A stretch of DNA of 64,000 nucleotides from Hibiscus mutabilis (lineage: Eukaryota; Streptophyta; Magnoliopsida; Malvales; Malvaceae), in NCBI GenBank assembly GCA_019671005.1, contig CM033741.1, positions 4,588,001-4,652,000 of the forward strand, written 5' to 3'. Positions 46,801 to 59,564 of the stretch are shown here, in pieces. Made by a program: the position numbers and the translations under genes. The stretch's first letter is position 1. Each line of letters starts with the position of its first letter. The notes under the pieces are model-generated. The model had not been told where the DNA came from and did not search any database. It worked only from the letters and a program-made list of their open reading frames with translations.

Positions 46801-49481
46801 TTGTGCATTGAAAACTTGATTCCTTTTTAATCTCAGTAATCTTAAGATAATTATTTATATGTTGTCTTGTATCAGGATAACTACCAATACAGTCTTTGTT
46901 GCATTGAAAACAGTGTATGCTTGTCTATGTATCGTTGTTGTTTATTGCTTTCTGTTTTGGCCTATCCAAAGATTTTGTCTGTTCCTCCTTTCATGCTGGT
47001 CATAACCCAGTGTATGAATGTGACCCTTGTTTATGCTTTGATTTACACTTTCTTGTTTCTATCGTTCAGTGCAAGAGGGAGGGTTTTCTTCAGAAGATTA
47101 AGGATGAAGATGGTGAGGGGTGCAATCTATATGGTTTTTTAGAAGTTAATAAGGTGGCTGGAAATTTTCATTTTGCACCTGGGAAAAGTTTTCAGCAATC
47201 AGGTGTTCATGTTCACGATTTGCTTGCATTTCAAAAGGAAAGTTTTAATGTAAGATATATCTCTTTTGTTTCCGTTCTTTGTGTACATTTGCATGCCTTA
47301 TCTGAAACTGGTTATCTAATGTTATACGCTTCATGAATATTTGATATAGATAAGTCACAAGATCAATAGATTAGCTTTCGGAGATTACTTCCCTGGGGTT
47401 GTGAATCCTCTTGATAGGTACTTTCTAAGTTTTTCTTAATTGTTTTACATTGGCCATGTGCAAGAGCTAGATGTTGGCATATCTTACATTTTTTCGTCTC
47501 CTTAATACATTTTTTTGGTCTAAATTCAGTGTTCAATGGACTCAAGAACAACCAAGTGGGATGTACCAGTACTTTATCAAGGTCAGTTTTTGGTGAATTC
47601 ATCTTTAGTTCATGATTATCATATTCTACAATCATTATCAGAGTTATCACATCTATCTAGTATCAAAGCCAGGACCTGGATCTAGACTATTTGCCTTTTG
47701 GTAACCTTTTCATCAAGGTTCGCAATTTAATATAAAAAAACTTAGACTAGGGATAAAGTTAGTATATGCCTGCTCATTGAACGGTATAAAGTCGCAGAGC
47801 ATTAAAGCCTGACTGATTAGCTTAATTGTTTTAAACTTAATGCATGTCATCATTGTTATTGAGGAAACAATTCCATTTTCAAATACTAATTACACTAGCA
47901 AACATATCAATAAAGGTAAGAATGAGTCCCTGCTGAGAATATGATTTACCACCTTTAGTTTTCGCCTTTGGGTTTGGGCCAATATAAACCAAAATACCAT
48001 GTGTTCCGTATTCTCTGTGAAAGTAAGGGAGAATGACACATTCAAGAAGACCAATTAGCATGTATTCTTACTAATTTTTTTGCATCCTGGGTAGACTGAT
48101 GGCACACTGTCATATCTTCAGGGGCATGTATTCTTCATTTTCTCGTCTCTGATGCATGTAGCTTATCATGTTCCTAAATGAGCTTTAAAGAAGAAATGGG
48201 TCTCTTAGTTTGAGGGATTTTCAATATACTTTCTGTCTTGTAGGTTGTACCTACGGTGTATACAGATGTGAGTGGACACACTATCCAGTCAAATCAGGTG
48301 TGGTTAAAAAACTTGCAAAAAGATTTGATTTTATCTCATCTTTCATTTAGTCAAAATGATTAATGCATGAGAGATTGCCTTCAACAGTTTTCTGTGACAG
48401 AGCATTTTAAGGGTGCAGAAATAGGCCGGCTTCAATCCCTCCCAGGAGTTTTCTTCTTTTATGACCTTTCTCCTATCAAGGTTGGTTTCTCCTCTGCTTT
48501 TGTTCTTATGCAATTCCTTTGTCTGGAATAAACAATTGACGTCTTAGAGAATGCTGCTACATCACTTTCAAGATTCCTTTTATATGTATTAGGGATCCTA
48601 AGTGGTCAAGCATTGGACCTAAGTTCTCTTAAAGAGTAGTTATAGATGTTAGCCCCGAGTCCGGACTTTTTTTTCAGGTTGTTTCATCCGATTTCTGTTA
48701 TTTTTCTGAGCTTATTTTAAATTTTATTTTCAGGTGACTTTCACAGAGCAACATGTCTCATTCTTGCACTTTCTAACTAATGTCTGTGCTATAGTTGGAG
48801 GTAATGATCCTCTGATTCATTTTTTTAAAATACAAATTAATAGCATGTCCCCCCAATAATGAAAATCTATTTACGTCACAAGTTTAAATCCTCATCCCCT
48901 CTACTTATTTATTTAAGAGAGAGAGGGAAATTTGTTTATGAGACAAGACCCAATATCTTCCAGATCTGACTTCTAAAATCTAAAATTTATGCGATTTTCT
49001 ATGTTGGGTTCAAAAGTTTAAATTTTCATCCCCTGTACTATATTTATTTTTAAGAAGAGAGTTTTGATTCCAAGACTGGAAAATTGAAAATTCATGTTTA
49101 TTTGGGAAAATAGGGGTACTCTTAGATTTGATTGCTTAGAATCATCTCTCCATAACTGAGTGAACAAAACTATGCCTGAGGATTTTCTATTTTGGGTTCA
49201 AAACAGATTTCTTTTCAAATTTTTAATCGTCGTCGTTAAGTCTATCAATTTATTCCCAGTTTAATTCAAGAATAGTTTTGATTCCAAGACTATGGCTTCA
49301 TCAACGGATTACCAGAAGCTTTTAATTCACAGATATCCCCTTGACTGGATTGGGGTTGTTGATTATTTGTTCCATTTTTTCCTATTCAGGTGTTTTTACA
49401 GTTTCGGGGATATTAGACTCTTTTATATACCATGGTCAAAAAGCAATCAAGAAGAAGATGGAAATTGGTAAATTCAGTTGA
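43863..49481 (+). CDS. ERGIC3: ERGIC3/Erv46-type ER-Golgi cargo receptor
   Basis: Thirteen exons: 43863-44004, 45028-45101, 45349-45432, 45680-45760, 45905-45985, 46373-46465, 47070-47249, 47350-47417, 47530-47581, 48244-48297, 48388-48480, 48734-48800 and 49390-49481. All introns are GT-AG; the sum gives 386 residues, the usual length. The N-terminal ERGIC_N part (LDAYPKINEDF) is followed by a first membrane segment (about 28-45), then a long lumenal domain with CGSCYGA and CCNSC cysteine motifs, KINRLAFGDYFPGVVNPLD, and YFIKVVPTVYTD. A second membrane segment lies in HFLTNVCAIVGGVFTVSGILD, with a short cytosolic tail KKKMEIGKFS. It cycles between ER and Golgi in COPII vesicles, with an Erv41 partner. 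The gene is intact and appears functional. A paralogous exon 1 lies 17 kb downstream. Confidence 0.94.
44907..44940. repeat. T22-G12 homopolymer junction in ERGIC3 intron 1
   Basis: 22 T are followed directly by 12 G within intron 1. Such junctions are hard to sequence, so the exact lengths may be unreliable. Confidence 0.85.
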
Positions 49482-52400
49482 TGATCAATTGAGCCTACAC
49501 AAAATCTGCTGTTGTTGTCCATTAACAGGTGCGTGGGGAAAAAGCAAACCAAGTAAGGGAGAGAAGACCACTGCGATGTATGTATCCCTGTTCGGTTATT
49601 AGATTTCTTTGTATTCATGACTGAAGTTTTGTTGACACATTCGGTGGTTGGAATAGACTGATGTCGCAGTTCATTTACGAGTTATAGTCATCTTTCAGAC
49701 TGCCTGAAATTGACAGAGTCCGCCAAAAGGTGAGCTTGTGCTTGAACTTATCTATGGCTTTACTTTCCGTAATTCAGCTAGTGTGAATTGTACCTTTAAC
49801 AAGAACTAGAAAAAGGTCAACATCTTTTAAACCTGGTAAGTTTGTTTTACTATATGTAGTTTATGTAAGAGGTTCCGAAATCTGAAAAATTCTAAAACAT
49901 CTACAACTGCTGAGGTTTCAAAATTCAAATAACCTAAAACCATATTTCAATATGATTTATGAATTAACTGGATTAAAGTCAGTTTTAATACTTTAACCCT
50001 AGAAAGAAAAAAAAAAAAAAGTCCAAGACCAAGGAAAGAGAGCGGATTATGTATTAACTTGTTTGTATAGGTTTAGTGAATGGAAGGCAAATTAAATAAG
50101 AAAATGATTCATTATATTAGAATTTTACAATTATAATCTTTTTTATACAATAATTTATGAAAGAATTCAATGAATATTTATCTTGATATTTATAACTTAA
50201 TTTAAAAATTATATCCCCGAACAAGAATCCATTGAGTGGTTCAAATGAATTTATTTATTTTTTCTAAAGATTCAAGTTTGAATAACATTGTCTTTAAGAG
50301 AGAGAGAAAATATAAATAATACTTTTGAAAAAAATATCTCCAAAGGATATTACTGGATTTAGAATACCAATGTTAAGTATATTAAGGCATTGGTTAATAC
50401 TTAATAGATACATTACATTAGGATGAAGATTTTTAGGGCATTGTTTAATATCTAATAAGATAAAATTATTTATTAAGATAAGTTACATTTTTAAATCACT
50501 AAATTCTATTTACTTAATTTAACATTTATTTTTTATATCATAAATTTTTAATTTAATCAAATTACATCATTTAACTTTTATTATTAAAAAATTAAATTAT
50601 TTATACTAATATTATTAACTAATTTTAACGGGAAAAATTAAAATTAATACTTTTAATTAATATATTTTTTATATAATCAACAAATAATGTTTAGTTGATC
50701 ATTTTAATAATATTCTTTAAAAAAATTAAAATGTTTTATTTAAATAAAAATTCAAAGCGAAAATAATTAAATTTTCTATAAATTCTAACTAAAACTATTT
50801 AAATTGTCAATTAAATATTATTTATTGATGATATGTGAATAAATATATTGAATAAAAGTATCAATTTAAATTTTTTTCTATTAGAATTATTTAATGATAT
50901 CAATATAAGTGATTTGATTTTTAAAAAATAAAAATTAAATAATTAAATAAAATTAAATTAAAGGTTAATGATATAAAAAAGTTAATATTTTTATATTTGT
51001 ATAATAGTTTTTTTTTTTTGTTTTTTTCCCGAACATAACAAAAAGATTGGATACATGAATTTAACAAAGAGGGTAAACAAAAAATAATATGTTAAAAACT
51101 TAATTGAATAAAGCAAGGCTTTTTATGGGAAAAAAAAAAAAAAAGTTAATGTCCAATAGAACTAAACCAACCAGTAAATCTGGGACAACAATGCACTGGC
51201 CTTAAACCTTCCAATGTTATGAAAATAGAAGGTATTCGTTGCTCTGTGAAGTCTTAAACAAACACCGTCAAGATTGGAACACAAAGGCCTTTTCTTTCAG
51301 ACAAAAGTGACGAGAATGGTGATTGGTCCCCGTTCAACTGGACCACCGCTTGGCGTTTTAAAAAACGCTAGTTTGAAGATTAAATCTCGGTTGTTTATAA
51401 AGGTTTCAAAAGATATAAAAAAGTTAAGTCGTTTGGATACAATCGTTTTATAGAAAGGCAATGTTGTGGATGCCGAAAACAAGTCCTCAATCAACCGGTC
51501 GGTTCAAATCACTTGTTTAAATATAATTGGTTTATTAATGTTCAGGAAGTTGCCTACTTCACAAATATATTGATTAACGGGTGATTTTAGAGCATTTGAG
51601 TGGGGGCTGAGACCACAAAACTTGGAAGGGCTCCCTCATGGAATTCAGGCAGTCGTGGTCCCCGACCATCCCATGGAAAAACCATTGTTCAATCACATAA
51701 TTTGATTATGGGTCAGTCTAAACTAACGCTATGTGTTTCTCGGCAAACGATGGCATGATGGGTTGTATATAAATTACAAACGAAAGATTTAAAAGTAGTC
51801 ATTCGTTACGGAACCAAAACGTAACGTTTTGATCATTTATTTTTTTAACGTTCAGGGATGGATCGAGAAATAACTGGTTTAATTTTTTATATGATTTAAA
51901 TGTTTTTATTGATGATTCAGTTTCACAAGTCTAAATTTTATAATTACACAACTTTTAAAAAATAAAATTTTTTAAAATTTCAAAAGTTTAAAATATACAA
52001 TTAAATTTTATATTTTATTACAAAAAAATGATAACTAGGACGTTATGTTATGAAAATTTTTACAATAACATATTTAATCCTCAATATTTAAGCAATCGAT
52101 TGATTTAATCTTAATTTAAAAAATACTAAATTTAGCCTCGTTATTTACACATTCTTTCAATTTAGTTCTAACTCCTTGGAAACCATTGAAACCATTCAGC
52201 TTTGATTCAATTGAAGCTTTCTCGTCAAACCTTAACAAAAGTGGTTGGATTCTCGTTTCCATTAAAGCCATGTTTTCCTCTTCCAACCCCACAGCTTCTC
52301 TTCGGCACCTTGAAATTGGCCTGATGACCTATTTTCATATAGTTTTAAAACCCATACCTAACGGAAAAAATGTTGCAATGTTTGAAAATTGAAGGACCTG

Positions 52401-53311
52401 TCTGGAAATCTGGTAATTAAGATGGCGATGATTATCAAAAGAGGAAATGATATCCATATATTCATCGATGGAGGTTTTGGACAAGGAGGATTAAGTGGGA
52501 AGGGAAAGGACCCTTTGAAGGAATTGAATGGGCATTCTTATTTTTAATATAAAATAATAATAGATCATCTATGCCTCGTAGAATCCATTGTTGGGCAAAA
52601 TACAATGAAAAAAAAATAAAGACAAAAATGGATAGTGGGGTGGGAGAAAAGATCTGTGATTGGGAAAAAGCAAATGGATAAAAATTGAAATGAAAAGTGC
52701 TGTTGATGTTTCGGTACAGAGGGGATTGATAATATGCCATTTACATTGTTAATTGGTAGAAAGGAAAGTATATAATGAGCCGGTTGGCATTTGAAATTGA
52801 AAAATAGATGAAAGTTTTTGAAAGAAAAAGGCGCCCTTTTCATTTTCTTAAACAACATTTTTTCATGTTGACCCCCCTTTTCAATTTCAATCCTTTTTCG
52901 TCACCTCTCAATTTGTTGTTTTCAATCACCGCACTATTGCAAGAATTTGGTCAACGAAATTGAAAGAACATATAAATATAAAAAATTAAATGTTATACAA
53001 AAACGCCACCCACGATCTTGATTTAAAATAAGCGTTAACGGTCCGATATTCAAAGCTTACTATTTTATAAATTAAAACATAAAATTTAAACGGATCCTAT
53101 CTTAGTAACTGATTGAAAGTTTGTTTTCGCCCTATCTTTAGTTAACTATGGTTCTGGGGTCTGATTCCCAACCTATGGAATAATAATAATAATAATTTGT
53201 TCAAGAACACATAGTGATTAGAACATCTTTGTTGACAAATCGAACTGAAAATGGATTTTCAGGGCGCCTTACAGTTTTTGACCAATTTGATTTTCAATTA
53301 CAAGACCCGAA
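49482..53311. other. Intergenic, very AT-rich
   Basis: The first 250 bp are the probable ERGIC3 3' UTR. From 50080 to 51030 the DNA is extremely AT-rich. A segment at 51145-51215 is similar to 53920-53990. Small open frames near 51297-51494 and 52186-52392 show no domain. Confidence 0.5.
51145..51215. repeat. Copy A of a 70-bp repeat
   Basis: Shares GTCCAATAGAACTAAACCAA, then CAATGCACTGGCC, with 53920-53990 (GTCCGATAGAACTCAACCAA, CAATGCACTGGCC), same orientation. Confidence 0.65.
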
Positions 53312-53600
53312 ATGATTTCCCTTGTTATAGTCATGGGGGTGGTTTTGGGACATGCTTCATTTTCATCAATGCATCACATTACCCAACCGCCATTTTCTTT
53401 GTTGCATTGTCGACTAACCCGGCCAAATGAAAACCCTGGTTTTTTCCAAACCCCATTACCCATCATTCTCCCATTTGTTTTGGCTCTCGGATCAAGGCTG
53501 ATCAATGGGATGATAAAATCTCTCAACTCGTTAACTCAGCAATGCAGGGATACCCAGGATCGGCATCCCGGTGATTGTAGTGGTGATCGCCAAACCGGTG
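53312..53600 (+). pseudogene. Relic of beta-xylosidase exon 1
   Basis: It aligns with exon 1 of the gene at 55131 from its start codon (ATGATTTC), through CCAAACCCCATTACCCATCA, to a perfectly shared run of at least 20 bases (AAATCTCTCAACTCGTTAAC, near 53517 and 55312). It then diverges after GGATCGGCATCCCGG. Frame changes are frequent and no later exon follows before the next gene start. It is a tandem duplicate fragment, not a gene. Confidence 0.85.
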
Positions 53601-53919
53601 GCCCTCTGCGTTTCTGGATTCGGTCTCATTGACTTGATTTGATGGCACCAATTTTTAATTTAATGGTATAATTAATATTAAACTTAAAATTTAATGATTA
53701 TTTGATAAATACATTGCTTGTTGAAAATCTGAGGCTTTGATTATAGCCATGATTTTACACAATATTGTGAAAGAGCACGTATAAAGAGAATACAAGACGA
53801 CACCTTTAAAAAAAGCAGGACACGACGATTGTTGAAATTAAAATATTTCATATATTAACTTTTTTCAATAAACTATTTTTAAATAATATTTTTTTATTTA
53901 TAAATTTTTGTTACATAAA

Positions 53920-53990
53920 AAGTGAAAGTCCGATAGAACTCAACCAATCCGAGGGCAATCTGAGACCACAATGCACTGGCCTGCAAACCT
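53920..53990. repeat. Copy B of a 70-bp repeat
   Basis: Partner of 51145-51215. It precedes the complete beta-xylosidase copy by 1.1 kb as copy A precedes the exon 1 relic by 2.1 kb. It could be duplicated flank, or the 3' end of a LINE (a T-run lies just upstream of both). Confidence 0.6.
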
Positions 53991-54614
53991 TTCACTGATA
54001 TGAGTTAGAATACTTGGCTGAGACTAACACACAGAGCTTAGCTGGTCACCTGTAGTTTACCCAAAAAATAACAATGGTTTGAAATTTGAGATACGAAATT
54101 TAATTTTAAACTGTTTAAATATAATTTAACAAAATCAAGCTCCATTTTAGGATTCAGTTATTTTGATTAGATTGAATTATGTAATCTAAAATAAGTTTGG
54201 TTTTAATTATTGTCTTGTTAAAAAATGTTAATATTTGATTGAATAATTACTTTGATTTATATTTTTTTAAAGTTTAATTTTAATCTGTTCATTTAACAAA
54301 TTTGAGCTCCATTTTAGAATTCGATTATTCAAATTGGTTTGATTAGATTCAATTGTGTAATCTAAAATAAGTTTGGTTTTAATAATTTATAAAATTATTT
54401 TTTGATTGATATGTCATTCCATCGATTCAATACTTTTGTCTATATAATTAATTTAAATCAACATGCATTATTTGTGTTTTTCTTTGGTTATTTTAAACTA
54501 TTTAAAAAAGGTTACATTTGGGCCACATTTTAAATTTAAAATATATATTATTTTGAACTAAAATAAAACTTTAAGAATTAAATTGCTTTAAAAATAAGAC
54601 TCAAAACAATTATC

Positions 54615-54863
54615 CAGTCAAATAACTATATATTTTTTTATAATAGGTGACTAAAGTATTTTTGGTTGAAATAGGTGCCTAAAGTTTCATTTTTAGCTGA
54701 AATAGGTGTTAAAATATGTGTCTAAATTAATTTTATAACAAGCCAAAAATAAAATTTTAAACATCTATTTTAATAAAAAAATACACTTAATTTAAATAAA
54801 AATAAAATTTTAGACACATAATACAATTAAAAAATATTTTAAACACTATTTTGTAGTTAATCC
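54615..54863. mobile_element. Mutator-like fold-back element, short copy 3
   Basis: The right end, read inward, is GGATTAACTACAAAATAG; the left part has ATAATAGGTGACTAAAG and AATAGGTGCCTAAAG, as in the copies at 29855 and 58993. The left terminus is eroded and the duplication is unclear. No GC-rich centre remains. Confidence 0.6.
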
Positions 54864-55130
54864 TTAATTATTTGTTCTCAACTTTGGTAATGAAACTTTT
54901 ACCTCGCCGTTCAATTCAACCAATGAAACGAAAGGCTGGCGTACATAGAAATGTTCAGCCTGAAACGAAGTTTTTGTTTTACCCAAAAACCCAATTCAAA
55001 AATGTATAATGCATGGGCAATCCAGTCAATTCACTTTTATTCAACAGAATAATAATAATCACACACTGAAATCATCTCTGTTCTCACTGAACTGTAAGAA
55101 CTCTCAGCTTCAGTTTTCTTCAAAAACGAA

Positions 55131-58100
55131 ATGATTTCTTTGGTTTCCTTGATCACTTTCACTCTACTTTTCATCCATGGCGCCTCAACCCAATCGCCAT
55201 TCTCGTGTGATTCATCGAACCCGGAAACCAAAACCCTCCTTTTTTGCCAAACCGGATTACCCATCACTCAAAGAGCCCGGGACCTCGTTTCAAGGCTTAC
55301 ATTAGACGAGAAAATCTCTCAACTCGTTAACTCAGCTCCAGCGATCCCCCGGCTGGGAATCCCCGCATACGAGTGGTGGTCGGAGGCCTTACACGGCGTC
55401 TCCAACGTCGGTCCCGGCGTCAAGTTCGATGGCACCATTAAAGCCGCCACTAGCTTCCCTCAAGTCATCCTCACCGCCTCTTCCTTCGATCCATATCAAT
55501 GGTACCGCATTGGACTAGTAAGTTAGCCAATTCAGTTTATTTCTTACATATTTAAAGTTTTGTTTTAACACCGGTGATATTTACGGAGGCGATAGGAAGA
55601 GAGGCAAGAGCGATGTACAATGCAGGGGAGGCGAATGGGGTGACATTTTGGGCGCCAAATATTAACATATTTAGGGACCCAAGGTGGGGGAGAGGGCAAA
55701 AACACCAGGGGAAGATCCCTTGGTTGTTGGGAAATATGCTGTGTCGTACGTGAGAGGGGTTCAAGGGGATACTTTCCATGGCGGGAAACTCCATGGCCAC
55801 CTTCAAGCTTCAGCTTGTTGTAAGCATTTTACAGCTTATGATTTGGATAATTGGAAGGGGATGAACCGGTTTGTCTTTGATGCTCGTGTAAGTGTTTGCC
55901 ATTGATGTTGTTGATTTTCACTGATTCTTTTTATGAACTTTTAGATTTGCTAAGAAATTCAGAACATTATTTAGATTTCCTTTGATTCATGGAAATTGCT
56001 TAATGATTATATTTCCTATTTCCTTGAGAAAGAAGGCAAGATAAAGGTAAAATATATTAAAAAAAGAAAGCTTTCAATTCCCTGTAGCATTAAGATTATC
56101 ATCTTGGAATCTGATAAAGTTTTAAAGGGTTTTTTTTTTTGCACATAATCATCTTTTAATATTATCCGACAAATATGAAATTGAAACAACATAAATCCCT
56201 TTACTGGTAAACAAAACAGTGGAAGCAAGTTGTTCAAGTGGAGGAAGATGGCATTTCAGTAAAAAAGCTACTTTATTGGTTTGTAATGGCAAAACTATCT
56301 CAAGTAGAACAGTGAATTTTTTTTTAAAAATTTTGATTTTGGATTGTTTTGTAGGTAACTATGCAAGATTTAGCCGACACATACCAACCGCCATTCGAGA
56401 GCTGTGTAAGAGATGGTCGAGCCAGTGGCGTAATGTGTGCTTACAATAGAGTTAATGGAGTCCCGAGCTGTGCAGATTCCAATCTCTTGTTAAAAACAAT
56501 GAGAGGCGAATGGGATTTCAAAGGGTAATTGTGTATATTTCAATAAAAATTTTAGTTACTTAAAAAAAATCATTCTTGTTGAAGCAGGTATATAACATCG
56601 GACTGACAGGTTCGGTTTCCATGATCTTACAAAGAGTTCCTGAAGATGCATTGCATGTTCCCATTTTTATGCAGGTCCTCATATAATTATTCAAGAAAAA
56701 TGAAGAGTTGGAATTATATATAGATCATGAATTCAATGATTATTGGTTCTTATAGCTTCTATATTGGTTGAACTTTTTGACATATTTATAAATGCGTCAA
56801 AGACAGATTCATATTCGATGCTCATCCATGATGATCAAGGATTTGCCAAGGCACCTGAAGATGTTTCTTGTTATATTTGTTTCTCAAATTTTCATGCAGG
56901 TCCTCAACCCATTATAATCTTAGAGTCATATCTGTAGCTTCAAACACAAGTATCTTTTTCTGAAAACTACATGTAGCTTAGACCGATACTTCTGGGGATT
57001 CATGTGTTGGTATGCAAATATAATCTTTAAACGACCCTTTAACATGATAAGTATAAACCAGCATCATAAAACAGCATAAAATTCAATGCTTTTCACCAAA
57101 ATCCATAAGTAACTTTGATGAACGATTTTACCCTTTCAATTGTTTTGCTACAATCAATAAATGTCGTTATATTTTTGTCTTTTCATTATATTTACAGGCA
57201 TGGATGTCGACTGTGGATCCTATTTGCAGAATTATACTAAATCTGCAGTTCTGCAGAAAAAACTGCCTGAATCTCAAATAGATCGAGCTCTCCATAATCT
57301 ATTTGCTGTTAAATGAGGTTAGGCCTTTTCGATGGAAGTCCTGAGCAACTCCCTTTCAGCAATATCAGAACAGACCAAATCTGCTCCCCTGAGCACCAGA
57401 TTCTAGCACTTGAATCTGCTCGTAATGGCATTGTCCTTCTAAAGAACGATGCAAAACTCCTTCCACTTCCGAAATCTACCATTTCACTTGCTGTAATTGG
57501 TCCCAATGCTGATTTGCCAGAAACACTTATCGGAAACTATGCAGGCCCTCCATGCAAGTCCGTTACTCCTTTGCAAGCTTTGAAGAACTACGTTAAGAAC
57601 ACAGTCTATCACCCCGGTTGTGATATGGTTTCTTGTTCTACCACTGCAATCGACAAAGCAGTCGGCATTGCAAAACGGGCAGATTATGTTGTGTTGATAA
57701 TGGGATTAGATCAAACTCAAGAAAGAGAGGCGCTCGATCGTGTAGATTTGTTTCTTCCCGGGAGGCAACAAGAAATCATCATCAATGTTGCAAAGTCCGC
57801 AAAGAGACCGGTTGTTTTAGTGCTTCTTTCCAGAGGTCCTATAGATGTATCTTTCGCCTAGGATGATCCAAGAATCGGTGGCATTTTGTGGGCCGGTTAT
57901 CCCGGAGAAGGTGGAGGTATTGCATTTGCGGAAGTAATCTTCGGTGATCACAATCCAGGTAACAAGCCGTTGATACCATCTATTGCTAATGAAAATAAAA
58001 TGTTGCGAGTAATGACAGTCCATTACATCATGTCATGCAGGAGGGAGATTACCCGTAACCTGGTATCCACAAGATTTCACCAAAGTACCAATGACGGACA

Positions 58101-58630
58101 TGAGGATGCGACCTGAACCATCGTCAGACTATCCCGGACGCACATACAGATTCTATAAAGGAGACCAAGTCTTCGAATTCGGTTATGGCCTTAGTTATTC
58201 AAAGTATTCGTATACATTCACCCGCGTTTCCCAAAAAAATCTGTATTTGAACCATTCTTCACCCTTACATACAAGGGAGACCTCCGATTCCATACGATAC
58301 AAGCTAGTTTCAGAGTTAAGCGCCGAAGTCTGTGGTCGAAGTAAGTTCACGGTTCACGTTGGAGTGAAAAACCATGGGGATTTGGCAGGCAAGCATCCGG
58401 TATTGCTATTTGTGAGGCATGGAAACCATGGGAATGGGAGGCCAAAGAAACAATTGATTGGGTTTCAAAGTGTGATTTTAAGTGCAGGGGAAATGGGTGA
58501 AATTCAGTTTGAAGTTGAGCCTTGTGAGCATATGAGTAGGGCTAATGAATATGGTTTAATGGTAATGGAAGAAGGAACACATTCCCTGATTGTAGGAGAT
58601 GATAAGCATCCGATTACTGTTGTAATTTGA
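55131..58630 (+). pseudogene. BXL7: GH3 beta-D-xylosidase (BXL7-type), recently broken
   Basis: Exon equivalents: 55131-55517 (signal peptide MISLVSLITFTLLFIHGAST, then RLTLDEKISQLVNSAPAIPR, YEWWSEALHG), 55589-55887, 56355-56524, scrambled exon 4 pieces, 57198-57958 and 58041-58630. The family is secreted and removes xylose or arabinose from cell-wall polymers. Breaks: one base is missing near 55698-55702 (GRGQ then ETPGED-type frame); exon 4, which holds the nucleophile motif, reads ITSD then TGA (56604-56606); a second exon 4 fragment (HDDQGFAKAPEDV) lies at about 56800-56899; a base is missing before RLGLFDG (57309-57313); and AAG-like Lys is replaced by TAG (57859-57861). The exon 2 acceptor is GAG. 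The C-terminal fibronectin-III-like exon is intact. Long surviving frames suggest recent loss. Closer to BXL7 than BXL6 as I recall them. Confidence 0.9.
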
Positions 58631-58992
58631 TTCATGTCTGAACTTTGATGCGTCATATATAAGTTTATGTCTACCACGTGTACTTTAGGAACAAAACGTT
58701 GCTGTTTTTTTATATGACATTAGAATTGTAGATGTAGTATTCTACTTCCATGATTTTGTCCAATAAATATGATAAAATATAATTAATTAATTTATTTATA
58801 ACGTTAATTAAAAATTCTTAAAATTTATTTTAGACGTAATTCGACGGAAGCAAAAATATTATTGAGCCATTTGAAAATCAGATATAATTATATTTTATAT
58901 AATTAACATTTATTTGATTCAATTGATATATTTATATTTTATTCATATAAAGCATATTTTTAAACTTTTTTAATATATACATATTGTTTTTA

Positions 58993-59363
58993 GACTTAAT
59001 TATAAAATAAGTATGCAAATTATGTTTTTTTTTTTGCAATAGGTGCTTAAAGTATTTTTTGATCAAAATAGGTACTTAAAGTTTTATTTTTGGACGAAAT
59101 AGGTGCCTAAAGTATTTTTTAGTTGAAATAGATGCCTAAAGTTTCATTTTTAGTTGAAATAGATGTCAAAGTAGGTACCTCATTTGACTTTAAAACAAGT
59201 CAAAAATGAAAGTTTAAGCACATATTTCAGCTAAAAAAATACTTTAAACACCTATTTTAGCCAAAAAAATAAAACATTAGGCACATATTTCAGCAAAAAA
59301 AATACTTTAGTCACCTATTGCAAAAAAGAGAAATAGTTTGAACACTTATTTTGTAATTAAGCC
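58993..59363. mobile_element. Mutator-like fold-back element, copy 4
   Basis: 371 bp, ends GACTTAATTATAAAATAAG and, inward, GGCTTAATTACAAAATAAG. Flanks TTGTTTTTA (58984-58992) and CTGTTTTTA (59364-59372) match at 8 of 9. Arms consist of repeated AATAGGTGCCTAAAG phrases; the GC-rich core of the longer copies is absent. Confidence 0.87.
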
Positions 59364-59564
59364 CTGTTTTTAAAATAAATTAAAATATTTAAAAATATTT
59401 TAACGGTTAAATATAATATCTTATATATTAATTAGACCATTTTAAACTATTAAAATTAAATTTAAAAATAGTTATTACATATGCTCAAAAATTATTTATT
59501 AACGTACATTATCAATAAAATAAAAAAAATTTCAAATAGTTTCTTTTATTGCTTTCCTATTCTT

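Noticed and set aside
52186..52392. 68-residue plus-strand open frame
   Set aside because: No homology recognised, no intron or promoter signals, surrounded by repeat-like DNA.
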